Position numbers and translations under genes: made by a program. A DNA stretch of 64,000 nucleotides from Spirochaetota bacterium (GTDB lineage: Bacteria; Spirochaetota; Spirochaetia; Treponematales; Rectinemataceae), in the NCBI GenBank assembly GCA_029265615.1, contig JAJUIB010000003.1, forward strand, positions 98,150 to 162,149, given 5' to 3'. The notes under the pieces were generated by a model that worked only from the letters and a program-made list of their open reading frames with translations, did no database searches and had not been told where the DNA came from. Positions within the stretch are counted from its first letter, which is position 1. Each line of letters starts with the position of its first letter. Below are positions 49,519 to 58,825 of this stretch, piece after piece.

Positions 49519-50487
49519 GTGCGCGTCTTGTTCGCGGGGAGCCCCGAGATTGCCCTGCCCGCCTTTGAGCGGCTTGCCGCTATGGAGGACGTGGTGGGTG
49601 TGCTCACCAATCCCGCCTCGCAACAGGGCCGCGGGCTTGCCGCTGCGCCGACGCCCATCGCCCGCGCCGCTCTGGCGCGGGGCATCCCCGTTCTCGCGCC
49701 CGAGCGGCTTGGACGGGATGCCCGCGAGGCCGCCGCCGCCCTCGGTGCGGACATTCTTGCGACCTTTGCCTACGGCCGCATCTTCGGGCCGAAGTTTCTC
49801 GCGCTTTTTCCCTACGGCGGCCTCAATGTGCATCCGAGCATCCTCCCCAAATACCGCGGCCCGACGCCCATTCCCGCTGCCATCCTCGCCCGCGACACGG
49901 AAACCGGCGTTTCCGTGCAGCGCCTTGCTCTCGGCATGGACGAGGGCGATGTGTTCGCGGTGCGGCGCATCCCGCTTTCCGGCCGCGAAACGACGGAGTC
50001 TTTATCCGCGACCGCCGCGGAGATAGGGGCCGAACTCCTTGTCGAGGTGATCACCGCGATCGCTTCGGGCTGCGCCGAAGCGCGGCCGCAGGAGGGCGAG
50101 CCTTCCTACTGCGGTCTTCTTGCGAAGGAGGACGGTCTTCTTGATTTCCGCCGCACTGCGCTTGAGCTCGATGCGCGGGTCCGCGCCTTTTACCCCTGGC
50201 CTGCTGCCTTTTGCTATCTCCGCGGCCAGCGCCTTGCGATTCTCGAATCGGTGCCGTATCCTGAGGAGACCTGGCCCGGCGGCCCCGCCGCGCCCGGGAC
50301 AATCCTCGGCCTAGACAAGTCGCGCGGCATAATGGTACAAACAGGGGAAGGCCTCCTGGCCTTGCGGCGCCTCCACCTGCAGCATAAAAAGCCCCTCCCA
50401 TACAGGGAGTTCGCGAACGGGATGCGCGATCTTATCGGCGCGGCGCTCGCATCCGCGGCCGGAGAGGAACCCGGGATACCCGCATGA
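49519..50487 (+). CDS. fmt: Methionyl-tRNA formyltransferase
   Basis: A 322-aa Fmt: MRVLFAGSPEIALPAFERL, the formyl-folate site LNVHPSILPKYRGPTPIPAAIL, and DEGDVFAV. It formylates initiator Met-tRNA; an initiator tRNA-Met is also encoded in this window. GTG start; its 3' end overlaps the PASTA-protein start by 4 nt. A C-terminal domain with RVRAFYPWPAAF is present, so the enzyme looks complete. Confidence 0.96.
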   Translation: MRVLFAGSPEIALPAFERLAAMEDVVGVLTNPASQQGRGLAAAPTPIARAALARGIPVLAPERLGRDAREAAAALGADILATFAYGRIFGPKFLALFPYGGLNVHPSILPKYRGPTPIPAAILARDTETGVSVQRLALGMDEGDVFAVRRIPLSGRETTESLSATAAEIGAELLVEVITAIASGCAEARPQEGEPSYCGLLAKEDGLLDFRRTALELDARVRAFYPWPAAFCYLRGQRLAILESVPYPEETWPGGPAAPGTILGLDKSRGIMVQTGEGLLALRRLHLQHKKPLPYREFANGMRDLIGAALASAAGEEPGIPA

Positions 50488-51536
50488 ATTTCAACCTGAA
50501 GCTGCCCAAATTCCCGAAGCCATCGGAAATCAAGCTACCCGTGGACCTTTCGAAGCTTGAGGCCATCGATCGGGAGCACTACAAGATCGCCGCCTGGAGC
50601 CTTGGTGCCCTCGTTGTCCTTATGGCGGTCGCCGGGCTTTCGGCATTTTTCCTGTCGCTCCGCGGGGCCGAACAGACGATGGTTCCCGATGTGAAGGGCA
50701 TGGAGCTCGCCGCCGCCCTCGTCAAGCTCCAGGAAAAGGAACTCTACCCCCGCATCGCGCTCCGCTATACCGACAACCCGAACGATCGCGGTCGCATCGT
50801 CGAACAAAAGCCGCCCGCGGGCGCCATCGTTAAGGCGGGTCGGCGCATCCAGCTTGCTGTGAGCCGGGGGCCGGTGGTCGACCGCGTGGAGAACTACGTT
50901 GGCCAGGATCTCAACGAGGTCAAAATCCATCTTCAGACGCTATTCGCGTCCTCGCGGCCGCTTGTGACGATCAAGGAACCGCCTTCCTACGTCTTCGACA
51001 AGGCGCCTGCGGGCACCGTGCTTGCGCAGAAGCCCCTCCCCGACACGGAACTTTCCGGCCCCGTCGCTCTCGAACTGGTCGTGAGCCGCGGCCCCGAGAA
51101 GGCGCAGCTCCGCGTGCCCGACCTTAAGGACCTGTCGATCGCCGATGCACTTCTCCAGCTCGAGAAGGCGAACGTGGCCGCCGTCTTCACCATGCGCAAG
51201 CCCGACGCGCGTGAGCGGGCCGGCGTCGTCGCAAGCCAGACGCCGGTGCCGGGTAGCCTTGTGCCAGCTAACGCGCGCCTTTCCGTTACGATGACTCTCC
51301 CGGCACTCGAAAAGGGCATGGTGGCGGGCGTCTTCGCGCGCGAGCTCCCCGAGTATCCCTATCCGCTAAGGCTGTCGCTTGAGGCGCAAAAGCCTTCGGG
51401 CGAGCGCGTGCCACTTCTTCGCATGAATCACCCGGGCGGGAGATTCTCTGCACCCTACCTCCTCCCCGAGGGCTCGGTGCTCATCCTCTCCGTCCTCGAC
51501 CGCGAAGTTGCACGCGCGGAGGTGAAGGCGCAATGA
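50484..51536 (+). CDS. Membrane protein with PASTA repeats
   Basis: A 350-aa protein with a short basic N-terminus, one membrane helix (LGALVVLMAVAGLSAFFLSL) and three PASTA-type repeats (MVPDVKGMELAAALVKLQEKEL; DRVENYVGQDLNEVKIHLQTL; RVPDLKDLSIADALLQLEKANV). PASTA domains bind muropeptides or lipid II in Firmicutes and Actinobacteria, usually fused to kinases or PBPs; here no kinase is attached. It lies between fmt and a tail-anchored unknown, overlapping both by 4 nt. Confidence 0.88.
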   Translation: MNFNLKLPKFPKPSEIKLPVDLSKLEAIDREHYKIAAWSLGALVVLMAVAGLSAFFLSLRGAEQTMVPDVKGMELAAALVKLQEKELYPRIALRYTDNPNDRGRIVEQKPPAGAIVKAGRRIQLAVSRGPVVDRVENYVGQDLNEVKIHLQTLFASSRPLVTIKEPPSYVFDKAPAGTVLAQKPLPDTELSGPVALELVVSRGPEKAQLRVPDLKDLSIADALLQLEKANVAAVFTMRKPDARERAGVVASQTPVPGSLVPANARLSVTMTLPALEKGMVAGVFARELPEYPYPLRLSLEAQKPSGERVPLLRMNHPGGRFSAPYLLPEGSVLILSVLDREVARAEVKAQ

Positions 51537-52765
51537 GCGGACGGGCGCCTGCTCCCCGCAAAGCCGCATCCGCGCATGTGGAGCGGCCCGCAGCGCCCCT
51601 GCGCCGCCAACGGTCGCGCCCACAAAGGCGCGACGACCGACCGCGTCTCGTCGAGGCGGTCTTTTTCCACCTCTACGACATCGGGCGCGCCGCCGACCTT
51701 AAAAAGGTCGCCGCCATCCTTCCGAGCCGCGACGATTTCGGCCTGGTGAAGCGCCGCGACACCCCCGCCTCGCTCCGCCTGCCGCGCCCCCTCCAGGTGC
51801 AACTCGACGACGGCTCTTGCACCGAATCGGGTGATTTCGAATGCGTCTCCGCTCAGGGCAAGGTCTACGACGACGCGGCGATCACCGTGATGATTCGTGT
51901 GCGGATTCGCGTGCCGATCCGCGAACTCCACACGATCCGCGAGCGCAAGGTCATTGTGGGTGGCCGCGAGCTTTCCATCCCGGAGTACGCCGAAGAGAGC
52001 TTTCACCGGCTTTTTGACGCCATCGCGCCCGCGGTGACGGGCGTGCCGGAGCGCGGGGAATTCGACCGCGAGACTTATGCCGCCTACTGCGTGATCGACG
52101 GTGAAGAATGGCCCCACGATCTTCTCGAGGTGGAACGCGACTATTTCGCGGCGCTCCTTTCGGGTGAGGAGCCGGGCGCGAAGCTCCACGAGAGCCAGAT
52201 TGCCGCGACCCTCGGCAAATGCTTCTCGTACCGGAAGAGCGATCTTGCGGTGTTCGACCTCGACCGCTGCCTGATCATCGACGCCGACCGCGACTACGAG
52301 GACCTTCTCCTCATTATCGAGCACGCGAATTACCAGCTTCTCGAGCTCCGCGCCCTCGACGAGCTTCTTGACGGCTGGCTTGCCGAGGCCGAGAAGGATA
52401 TGCGCCTCATGTATTCGGGGAAGCGCCATGTGTTGCGGCCGCTTGGCAAGAGCCTGCCTGAAAAGTCGGCCCATGTCCAGGCGCTGCGGGTCGACGCACT
52501 CTTTATCCTCGAAAACCTCGAGAACTCCTCCAAGATCATCGGCGATTACTACCTCGGCGAGATCTACGATCGGCTCTGCCAGATTTTCAACACCGAGGGC
52601 TGGAAGTGGAGCGTCGAGCGCCGCCTTGAGTCCCTCCAGACGGTCTACGACATGCTCAAGTCGGACATGAACGACCGCAAGCTCCTCGTCCTTGAGATCG
52701 TCTTCATCATTGTCTGCATCATCTTCCCCGCCCTCCAGATCCTCCAGGTCATGCTCATGCGCTGA
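51533..52765 (+). CDS. Tail-anchored protein, possible RMD1/DUF155-like, unknown
   Basis: A 410-aa protein. The N-terminus is basic and Arg/Pro-rich (~40 residues, probably disordered). A soluble domain follows with DRCLIIDADRDYEDLLLIIEHANYQLLELRALDELLD and a long helical region (VDALFILENLENSSKIIGDYYL), ending in a single C-terminal membrane helix (LVLEIVFIIVCIIFPALQILQVML). This order resembles RMD1/Sif2 (DUF155) proteins, but the usual N-terminal signature is not evident. It is translationally coupled to the PASTA protein, which suggests an envelope role. Confidence 0.6.
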   Translation: MSGRAPAPRKAASAHVERPAAPLRRQRSRPQRRDDRPRLVEAVFFHLYDIGRAADLKKVAAILPSRDDFGLVKRRDTPASLRLPRPLQVQLDDGSCTESGDFECVSAQGKVYDDAAITVMIRVRIRVPIRELHTIRERKVIVGGRELSIPEYAEESFHRLFDAIAPAVTGVPERGEFDRETYAAYCVIDGEEWPHDLLEVERDYFAALLSGEEPGAKLHESQIAATLGKCFSYRKSDLAVFDLDRCLIIDADRDYEDLLLIIEHANYQLLELRALDELLDGWLAEAEKDMRLMYSGKRHVLRPLGKSLPEKSAHVQALRVDALFILENLENSSKIIGDYYLGEIYDRLCQIFNTEGWKWSVERRLESLQTVYDMLKSDMNDRKLLVLEIVFIIVCIIFPALQILQVMLMR

Positions 52766-52865
52766 CCTGCGCGGTGTAGCGCTTTTGGAGGCGGCGCCAG
52801 GAATGCGCCGCCCGAAGGCGCCACCAGAAGGCGAAGCCCCGGGGCGCCCCTGTGCGCGCCGCTCC

Positions 52866-52895
52866 TTGCCTCCGCCCCGCGCTCGCGTGTATGCT
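52866..52895 (+). promoter_or_regulatory. Promoter of the cyclase gene (leaderless)
   Basis: TTGCCT (52866-52871), 18-nt spacer, TATGCT (52890-52895); ten nt then separate the -10 from the ATG at 52906. The upstream in-frame ATG at 52891 lies inside the -10 and so cannot be the start. Confidence 0.6.
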
Positions 52896-52905
52896 TTCTT
52901 ACAAC

Positions 52906-55900
52906 ATGGCGGAGCGCGACAACCTCAAGGCCGGCGAGCGCCGGACGGCGACCATCCTCTTTTCGGACATGAAGGGCTTTACCTCTCTCTCGGAGCGCAT
53001 GGACCCCGAGGAGATGGACGCCCTCATGAACCGCATTTTCGGGCTCTTTGAAGCGATCATCAAGGAGCATGGCGGCATCGTCGAAAAGTACATAGGCGAC
53101 GCCCTGGTTGCGGTTTTCGGCGTGCCCGAACTCCACGAGGACGACCCTTCGCGCGCCGTTCATGCCGCGCTCGAGTTTCTCGGCCGCGTCAAGGAGACCG
53201 ATGCCTGCCTTACGGATCGTGCAGGCTGCGTTACCTTTCGTACGGGCATCCACACGGGTCTCGTGACGACGGGACGACGCGGTGAATTCGATGTCGTGAC
53301 GGGGCACGCGATGAGCGTCGCCCAGCGGCTCGAAGCCGCAGCGGAGCCGGGTTCGATCCTCGTCTCCGAGGCCACCAAGGAAAAGTGCGAGGACGATTTC
53401 GAGTTCGGCCCCGCGGTTGAGGTGGAGGCGAAGGGCAAAACCGAGCCGGTACGCGCTTTCCGAGTACTCGGCGAGTCGAGCGCCCAGCGGGCAGGCGCCC
53501 GCCTGCGCGATCGGGGGCCCTTTATTGGCCGCCGTGAGGCGCTCGACGAGCTCCTCAAGGCCTACATCCGCAACCGCTACGATGAGGTGTCGGGCTTTTT
53601 TCTCCACGGCGAGGCAGGGATCGGCAAGACGCGGCTTGCCCAGGCCCTGGTCGAAAAAATCCGCCGCTTTCCCGATTTCGCCACCCCTGTGCTTGCGGCG
53701 CGCGCGCAAAAGTACCGGCCGGGCGGCTTTGCGGTCATCGTCGACATCGTTCTCGGGTATCTTGGGCTCGAGCCGGGAGCCAGCCCCGAAGAGGTGCGCT
53801 CCGCCCTCAAGGGCTTGCCGGGCGTTGCCCCCGAGGCTGCGGAGCGCTTTGCCGCTCTCCTACAGGCGAGCGACCCCGATAAGCCCGACCCTGACTCCAT
53901 AGCCTCGCTCTACAGCATATTCAGCGCTATTCTCGAGCGGCACGCCACGGATCTTTTCCCCATCCTCGTCGTGATTGACAACGCGCCCTTCATGGATCGT
54001 CTGTCCCGCGAGTTCTTTCAGTACCTCTTCAAAAAGGGCAACGTGAAGCCCTTCTTCCTCCTTCTCGGACGCGAATTTCCGCCCGAGCTCCGGAAGACCT
54101 TCCAAGGGCTCAAGCCCATGAAGCTCGGCCCACTTTCGAAGGACGAGGCTGCCGCCCTTGTCAAGGTGCATTGGCCCGACGCGGGCGAGGAGACAATGCG
54201 CCGCATACTCGAAGCGAGCCTTGGTAATCCCCTTTTTCTCCGGGAATATGCGATGTACGCGCGGAAGCACCGCGACGTTTCGAGCCTCCCGGCGACCGTG
54301 CAGAATATCTTCCTTGCGAGCCTTGAACGTTATCCGCCCGAGTGGCAGGCGCTCGCGAAAAAACTCTCGGTCTTTGCCCACTCCTTCCGCGAGGAGGATG
54401 CGCGGCGGATCGAAGAGGCGACGGAGGGCGATCCAGCGATCGTCGCTCCGGCGCTTGAGCGCTTCCTCGAGGACGGTCTCCTCTCCCGGCAACAGGACCA
54501 CTATTTCTACCGCGCGGACGTCTTCAAAAAGGCGCTCTACGCCTCGCTTCTCAACCACAACAAGCGCATACTCCACGGGCTTGTCGCCGACATTCTCCTT
54601 GCACGCGAACGGCCGCACCGCATCAGGCTTATCTACCACCTGGTCCGCTCCGAACGCTATCTCGAGGCCGCCCGCGCGATGCAGGAGGATCCGAACCGCA
54701 ACTACACCTACGAATACCTCCCTTACATCGACATTCTCTATCGCCGACTCAGGCGCGACGAGAAGGCTGGCGTGCGCCTCCTCATCACCAAGGCCGCGCT
54801 TCTTTTCAACGGCGGCAAGATCGAAGAGTCCGAGGCAGTCCTCAAGCGCATACTGCGGATTGCGGTGACGCGCAAGGACGACAACCTCATGGGCTACGCC
54901 TACCACCAGATATGCGCCTACAACGCGATGACCTACTCATTCCAGAAGGCGGTCTTCACGGGGCAGAAGGCGCTCTACTACTACAGCCGCTCCGACGCGC
55001 ACGCGCGGAGCGCGCAGAATGTCCTGCGGACGATGGCGCTTGCACAGATCCAACGTGGCGACACCGAGGAGGCTCGCCGACTCGTCGCGCGCTGCGAGGG
55101 TGTCCCTGGCGGCGACCGATTCGAGGCCGCGGAGGCGCGTGCGGAGTTCCACCTCCTTGCGGGCGACTACGACAAGGCGCTCGCTGTGATCGAGCAGAGC
55201 CTTGCGGCCATGCCCGAGGACCGCACCGCGGCGCTCTTTTTCGCCTACGATCTCAAGGTGCGCATCCTCTGGCAGCGTTGTGACTACGAGGGGCTTCGCG
55301 AGGCGGCGCGCCGCCTCCTTGCGCTCGGGCCTCTTTCCGAGTCCGCGCTCTCGCAGGCGAATGCGATGCTCGGCCTTGCCTCGCTGTTCTACGGCGGCCG
55401 CAAGGAGGCGGCAGACCGCTTCGTGCAGGCAGAGTTCTACGCCGGGCAGATCCGCAACGACTTCGACCGCCTCGATGCGCTCCGCACTCTTGCCCTGTGC
55501 CGCTACCTTGCGGGCGAGCACAAAAAGGCGGACGAGACCGCACTCGAGGCGCTTACCATAGGCCTCAGACACTCCTGTTACGGACCGACCTTCACGCTCC
55601 TGTGCCTGCTCGTCGAGAGCTCGATGGAGCGCGGACGCGAGGAGCGCGCGCGCTTTTTCCTCACGGAGGCATCCTACCTGTTTACGACCGGCATTCTCCT
55701 GCCCTCCAAGGATCTTGTCATTTACTACTATTACGCCGCGAAGCTCCTTTCGCCCCAGGATGAACCGCGCCATCTTGCCGTCGCGTTCCGGCTCCTCGAG
55801 GAGGAGAAGGCGCGCATCGGGGACCCTGAGCTCGTTTCGAACTTCCTCGCGGTGCGTTCGTTCGGGCGCATCCAGAAGGAGCTCGAGGGACTGCCCGCTG

Positions 55901-56031
55901 GGGTTTCGTCGCTCTTCCCCGGCGAGTTCAGCAGGCGACTTGCGGCGCGCGACGCTTCCTGCGGCGCCGATGGCGGCGCCACAGGTGGCAGTGAAGGCAC
56001 CGAGGCCGCGGAGGAAGGGGGGAGCGCATGA
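52906..56031 (+). CDS. Class III nucleotide cyclase-AAA/NACHT-like ATPase-TPR signalling protein
   Basis: A 1041-aa protein. Residues ~10-190 form a class III cyclase domain with both metal Asp residues (D21 in LFSDMKGF, D65 in YIGDALVAVFG) and a Lys at 61. In the VNxAxR-type motif the Asn is replaced (HAMSVAQRLE). Then follow a P-loop ATPase (LHGEAGIGKTRLAQAL, near residue 245) and a long helical region of TPR-like repeats to the end. Such proteins link second-messenger synthesis to a STAND-type switch. It overlaps the UDG gene by 4 nt. Product (cAMP or cGMP) and activity are not certain. Confidence 0.85.
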   Translation: MAERDNLKAGERRTATILFSDMKGFTSLSERMDPEEMDALMNRIFGLFEAIIKEHGGIVEKYIGDALVAVFGVPELHEDDPSRAVHAALEFLGRVKETDACLTDRAGCVTFRTGIHTGLVTTGRRGEFDVVTGHAMSVAQRLEAAAEPGSILVSEATKEKCEDDFEFGPAVEVEAKGKTEPVRAFRVLGESSAQRAGARLRDRGPFIGRREALDELLKAYIRNRYDEVSGFFLHGEAGIGKTRLAQALVEKIRRFPDFATPVLAARAQKYRPGGFAVIVDIVLGYLGLEPGASPEEVRSALKGLPGVAPEAAERFAALLQASDPDKPDPDSIASLYSIFSAILERHATDLFPILVVIDNAPFMDRLSREFFQYLFKKGNVKPFFLLLGREFPPELRKTFQGLKPMKLGPLSKDEAAALVKVHWPDAGEETMRRILEASLGNPLFLREYAMYARKHRDVSSLPATVQNIFLASLERYPPEWQALAKKLSVFAHSFREEDARRIEEATEGDPAIVAPALERFLEDGLLSRQQDHYFYRADVFKKALYASLLNHNKRILHGLVADILLARERPHRIRLIYHLVRSERYLEAARAMQEDPNRNYTYEYLPYIDILYRRLRRDEKAGVRLLITKAALLFNGGKIEESEAVLKRILRIAVTRKDDNLMGYAYHQICAYNAMTYSFQKAVFTGQKALYYYSRSDAHARSAQNVLRTMALAQIQRGDTEEARRLVARCEGVPGGDRFEAAEARAEFHLLAGDYDKALAVIEQSLAAMPEDRTAALFFAYDLKVRILWQRCDYEGLREAARRLLALGPLSESALSQANAMLGLASLFYGGRKEAADRFVQAEFYAGQIRNDFDRLDALRTLALCRYLAGEHKKADETALEALTIGLRHSCYGPTFTLLCLLVESSMERGREERARFFLTEASYLFTTGILLPSKDLVIYYYYAAKLLSPQDEPRHLAVAFRLLEEEKARIGDPELVSNFLAVRSFGRIQKELEGLPAGVSSLFPGEFSRRLAARDASCGADGGATGGSEGTEAAEEGGSA

Positions 56032-56789
56032 AGCCCGACGAGCGCAGGGAGCTGTGGGAGGAGCTGTCCGTTATCGAAGACTGGCTTAGTGGAGGAGTTC
56101 GCATACCACGTGATCTTCCTGATTTCGCCGCCCGTGGCATGACGGATCTGGGCCGAACCGTCGATGCGCTTGTGCGCGAGCCCGACTCAAGTGATTCACT
56201 TGAGCGCGTCGCGCGCGAAGTTCTTCTCTGCCGGTCTTGCCGCCTTGCCGCGGGGCGGACGCATCCCGCCCCCGGCGAGGGCGTCGCGCGGCCGACGGTG
56301 CTCGTCATCGGCGAGGGTCCCGGCGCCGAAGAGGATGCAAGTGGCCGACCCTTCGTCGGACCCGCGGGGCAGCTCCTCGATCGGATGCTCGCCGCTATCG
56401 GCCTTTCGCGGACGGAGAACTGCTACATCGCAAACGTCGTGAAGTGCAGGCCGCCGAATAACCGCGACCCCGCCCCCGACGAGGTGGCAGCCTGCGCGTG
56501 CTTTCTCGAGCGCCAGGCCGCGATTCTTCGCCCGCGCGCCATTCTGTGCGTCGGCCGCGTCGCCGCGCAGGCGCTCACGGGGCGCATAGAGGGCGTGGGC
56601 CGCCTTCGCGGCAAGCTTTACGCGTGGCGGGGCATCCCCGTCGTGGTGACCTACCACCCGAGCGCGCTGCTCCGCGATCCTGCATGGAAGCGCCCCGCCT
56701 GGGAAGACCTCAAGACGCTCCGCGCCTTTCTCGACGCGGATGCGGCCCCCGGCGGGGCATGGACCAATTCGGATTCCTGGGGTGCCTAG
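56028..56789 (+). CDS. Family 4 uracil-DNA glycosylase
   Basis: A 253-aa UDG of family 4 (thermophilic/Fe-S type). Motifs: VIGEGPGAEEDASGRPFVGPAGQLLDRML, NVVKCRPPNNRDP, and TYHPSALLR. Fe-S cluster Cys appear at LLCRSCRL, KCRP and AACAC. It excises uracil from DNA. A ~60-residue N-terminal extension precedes the domain. It overlaps the cyclase gene by 4 nt; the next gene, priA, follows after 13 nt, making a DNA-repair/replication pair. Confidence 0.93.
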   Translation: MKPDERRELWEELSVIEDWLSGGVRIPRDLPDFAARGMTDLGRTVDALVREPDSSDSLERVAREVLLCRSCRLAAGRTHPAPGEGVARPTVLVIGEGPGAEEDASGRPFVGPAGQLLDRMLAAIGLSRTENCYIANVVKCRPPNNRDPAPDEVAACACFLERQAAILRPRAILCVGRVAAQALTGRIEGVGRLRGKLYAWRGIPVVVTYHPSALLRDPAWKRPAWEDLKTLRAFLDADAAPGGAWTNSDSWGA

Positions 56790-56802
56790 GAGCCTGGGCG
56801 CG

Positions 56803-58758
56803 ATGGCCGAATTTCTCCGCGTCGCCTTCGACGTCCCGCTCCCCGAACCGCTCACCTATAGGAACGACCCCGCCGCCCCCGCGACGATCGGTCAGCGTGT
56901 CGGGGCGCCGCTCGGCCGTCGCGAGGCGGTTGGTTACGTCGTCGGCGAGGCTGAAGAGCCGGGCATTGACCCCAACCTTGTGAAGCGCATAACGCGAATC
57001 ATCGACATGGAGCCGCTTTTCGGGCTAGCGTCCGTGGAACTTGCGCGGTGGATGGCGGGCATGTACTACTGCAGCCTTGGCGAGGCACTCGGCGCCATGC
57101 TCCCTTCGGGGCGGCGCGAGGCAGAAACGCCCGCCATCGAGGCCGACGACTTCGAGATATGTTCGAAGGCCCTTACCCTCTCGTCCGAGCAGGCTCTGGC
57201 ATTGGATCGCATAACGCGCAGCCGATCGGGAATCCACTATCTCTATGGTCTTACCGGGACCGGAAAGACCGAGGTCTTCCTCCAGGCTGCCGAGGCGACG
57301 CTTGCGGAGGGCCGCGGTGTTATCTACCTCGTGCCGGAGATTGCGCTCACGGGGCAGGTGATTGAAGAGGCCAAGGCCCGGTTCGGCGAGCGCTGTTCGG
57401 TGATCCACTCGCGCATCACGCCCTCGCGGAAGCTCGCCGAATGGCGGCGCATCCTTCGCGGCGAGGCCGACGTTGTCATCGGTGCGCGGAGCGCCGTCTT
57501 CGCGCCCCTTTCGAATCTTGGACTCATCGTTATTGACGAGGAGCACGAGGCTTCGTACAAGGCGGGGAGCACACCCCGCTACCATGCGCGCCAAGTCGCT
57601 ATGAAACGCCGTGCCCTCGAGGGCGCCCGTCTCGTCATGGGGAGCGCGACGCCCTCCTGCGAGGCCTGGCGCCTCATGGAGGAGGGGCAGGTGGAGCGCC
57701 TTTCCCTTTCGCGACGGCTGTCGGGTGGAGCGCCGCCCTCCGTAGAGATCGTCGACCTGCGCGACGAGGAGGGCGCGATCTCGCAGCGCCTTGCGGACGC
57801 GGTGCGCGAGACGCACAGAAAGGGCGGCCAGTCGATCCTCTTTCTCAATCGGCGTGGCTTTTCGTACTTCTTCCACTGCCGCTCCTGCGGCGCCGAGCTA
57901 CGCTGCCGCCACTGTTCTGTCGCGCTCACCTACCACAAGGACCGCGGCGCTCTCGTCTGCCACTATTGTGGCTATCGCGTTGATCCGCCCCGGGCCTGCC
58001 CGGCGTGCGGCTCGCTTGACGTGGGCTACGCCGGATTCGGCACCGAGCGCGTCGAAGAGGAGGCCGCACGCCTCTTCCCCGAAATGCGGATACGGCGGCT
58101 CGACGCGGATTCGACCACCCGCAAGGGCGAACTCGAGGCGGCACTTGCGGATTTTCGCGAGGGGAGGGCGGACCTCCTTCTCGGCACCCAGATGGTCGCG
58201 AAGGGGCTTAACTTTCCGCGCGTCAAGACAGTCGGCGTCGTGCTTGCGGATACGACGCTTAATCTGCCCGACTTCCGGGCGGCCGAAAGAGCCTTTTCCC
58301 TCATCGTCCAAGTCGCGGGCCGGGCGGGCCGCTTTTCGCCCGACGGCCGGGTGTTCGTGCAGACCTACCGCCCCGACAGCCCCGTTATTCGCCTGGCCGC
58401 CGACCTCGACGCGCCCGGCTTTTACGCCGAAGAGCTCGCAGTCCGGCGCGAACTCGGCTTTCCGCCTTTTTCGCGGCTTATCCGCCTTGTCTTTCGCTCC
58501 AAAGAAAAGGAGCGCGCGGTCGAGGCAGCGACGACCTTCGCCCGCGAGGCGGCGCGCACCTTGCCGCCCGAGGCAGAGATACTCGGCCCCGCGGAATGTC
58601 CGATCGGCATGGTGGCGGGCACCGCGCGCTGGCAGCTCATCTTCCGCGCCCCCGAGCTCAAATCCATCCACGGCCCCGTAGCCGTTCTCGTCGCCGCGCT
58701 CAAGCTCCCTTCGAGCGTCAGGCTCGAGACCGACGTCGACCCCGCAAGCCTCATGTAG
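56803..58758 (+). CDS. priA: Primosomal protein N' (PriA helicase)
   Basis: A 651-aa PriA: Walker A GLTGTGKTEVFLQ, DEEHEASYK (motif II), LNRRGFSYFFHCRSCG, and the zinc-binding Cys cluster CRHCSVALTYH with CHYCGYRVDPPRACPACGS. Motifs V/VI LLGTQMVAKGLNFP and VAGRAGRF are intact. It restarts stalled replication forks. The start at 56803 (MAEFLRVAFDVPL) is chosen over a longer frame. It is the last gene of the 52.9-58.8 kb group. Confidence 0.96.
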   Translation: MAEFLRVAFDVPLPEPLTYRNDPAAPATIGQRVGAPLGRREAVGYVVGEAEEPGIDPNLVKRITRIIDMEPLFGLASVELARWMAGMYYCSLGEALGAMLPSGRREAETPAIEADDFEICSKALTLSSEQALALDRITRSRSGIHYLYGLTGTGKTEVFLQAAEATLAEGRGVIYLVPEIALTGQVIEEAKARFGERCSVIHSRITPSRKLAEWRRILRGEADVVIGARSAVFAPLSNLGLIVIDEEHEASYKAGSTPRYHARQVAMKRRALEGARLVMGSATPSCEAWRLMEEGQVERLSLSRRLSGGAPPSVEIVDLRDEEGAISQRLADAVRETHRKGGQSILFLNRRGFSYFFHCRSCGAELRCRHCSVALTYHKDRGALVCHYCGYRVDPPRACPACGSLDVGYAGFGTERVEEEAARLFPEMRIRRLDADSTTRKGELEAALADFREGRADLLLGTQMVAKGLNFPRVKTVGVVLADTTLNLPDFRAAERAFSLIVQVAGRAGRFSPDGRVFVQTYRPDSPVIRLAADLDAPGFYAEELAVRRELGFPPFSRLIRLVFRSKEKERAVEAATTFAREAARTLPPEAEILGPAECPIGMVAGTARWQLIFRAPELKSIHGPVAVLVAALKLPSSVRLETDVDPASLM

Positions 58759-58825
58759 GGTCGGGCTCGGCCGCACACCCGGGCCCAGACTGGCAATTGC
58801 GTCACTGCTTTGGTATCGTGACCCC

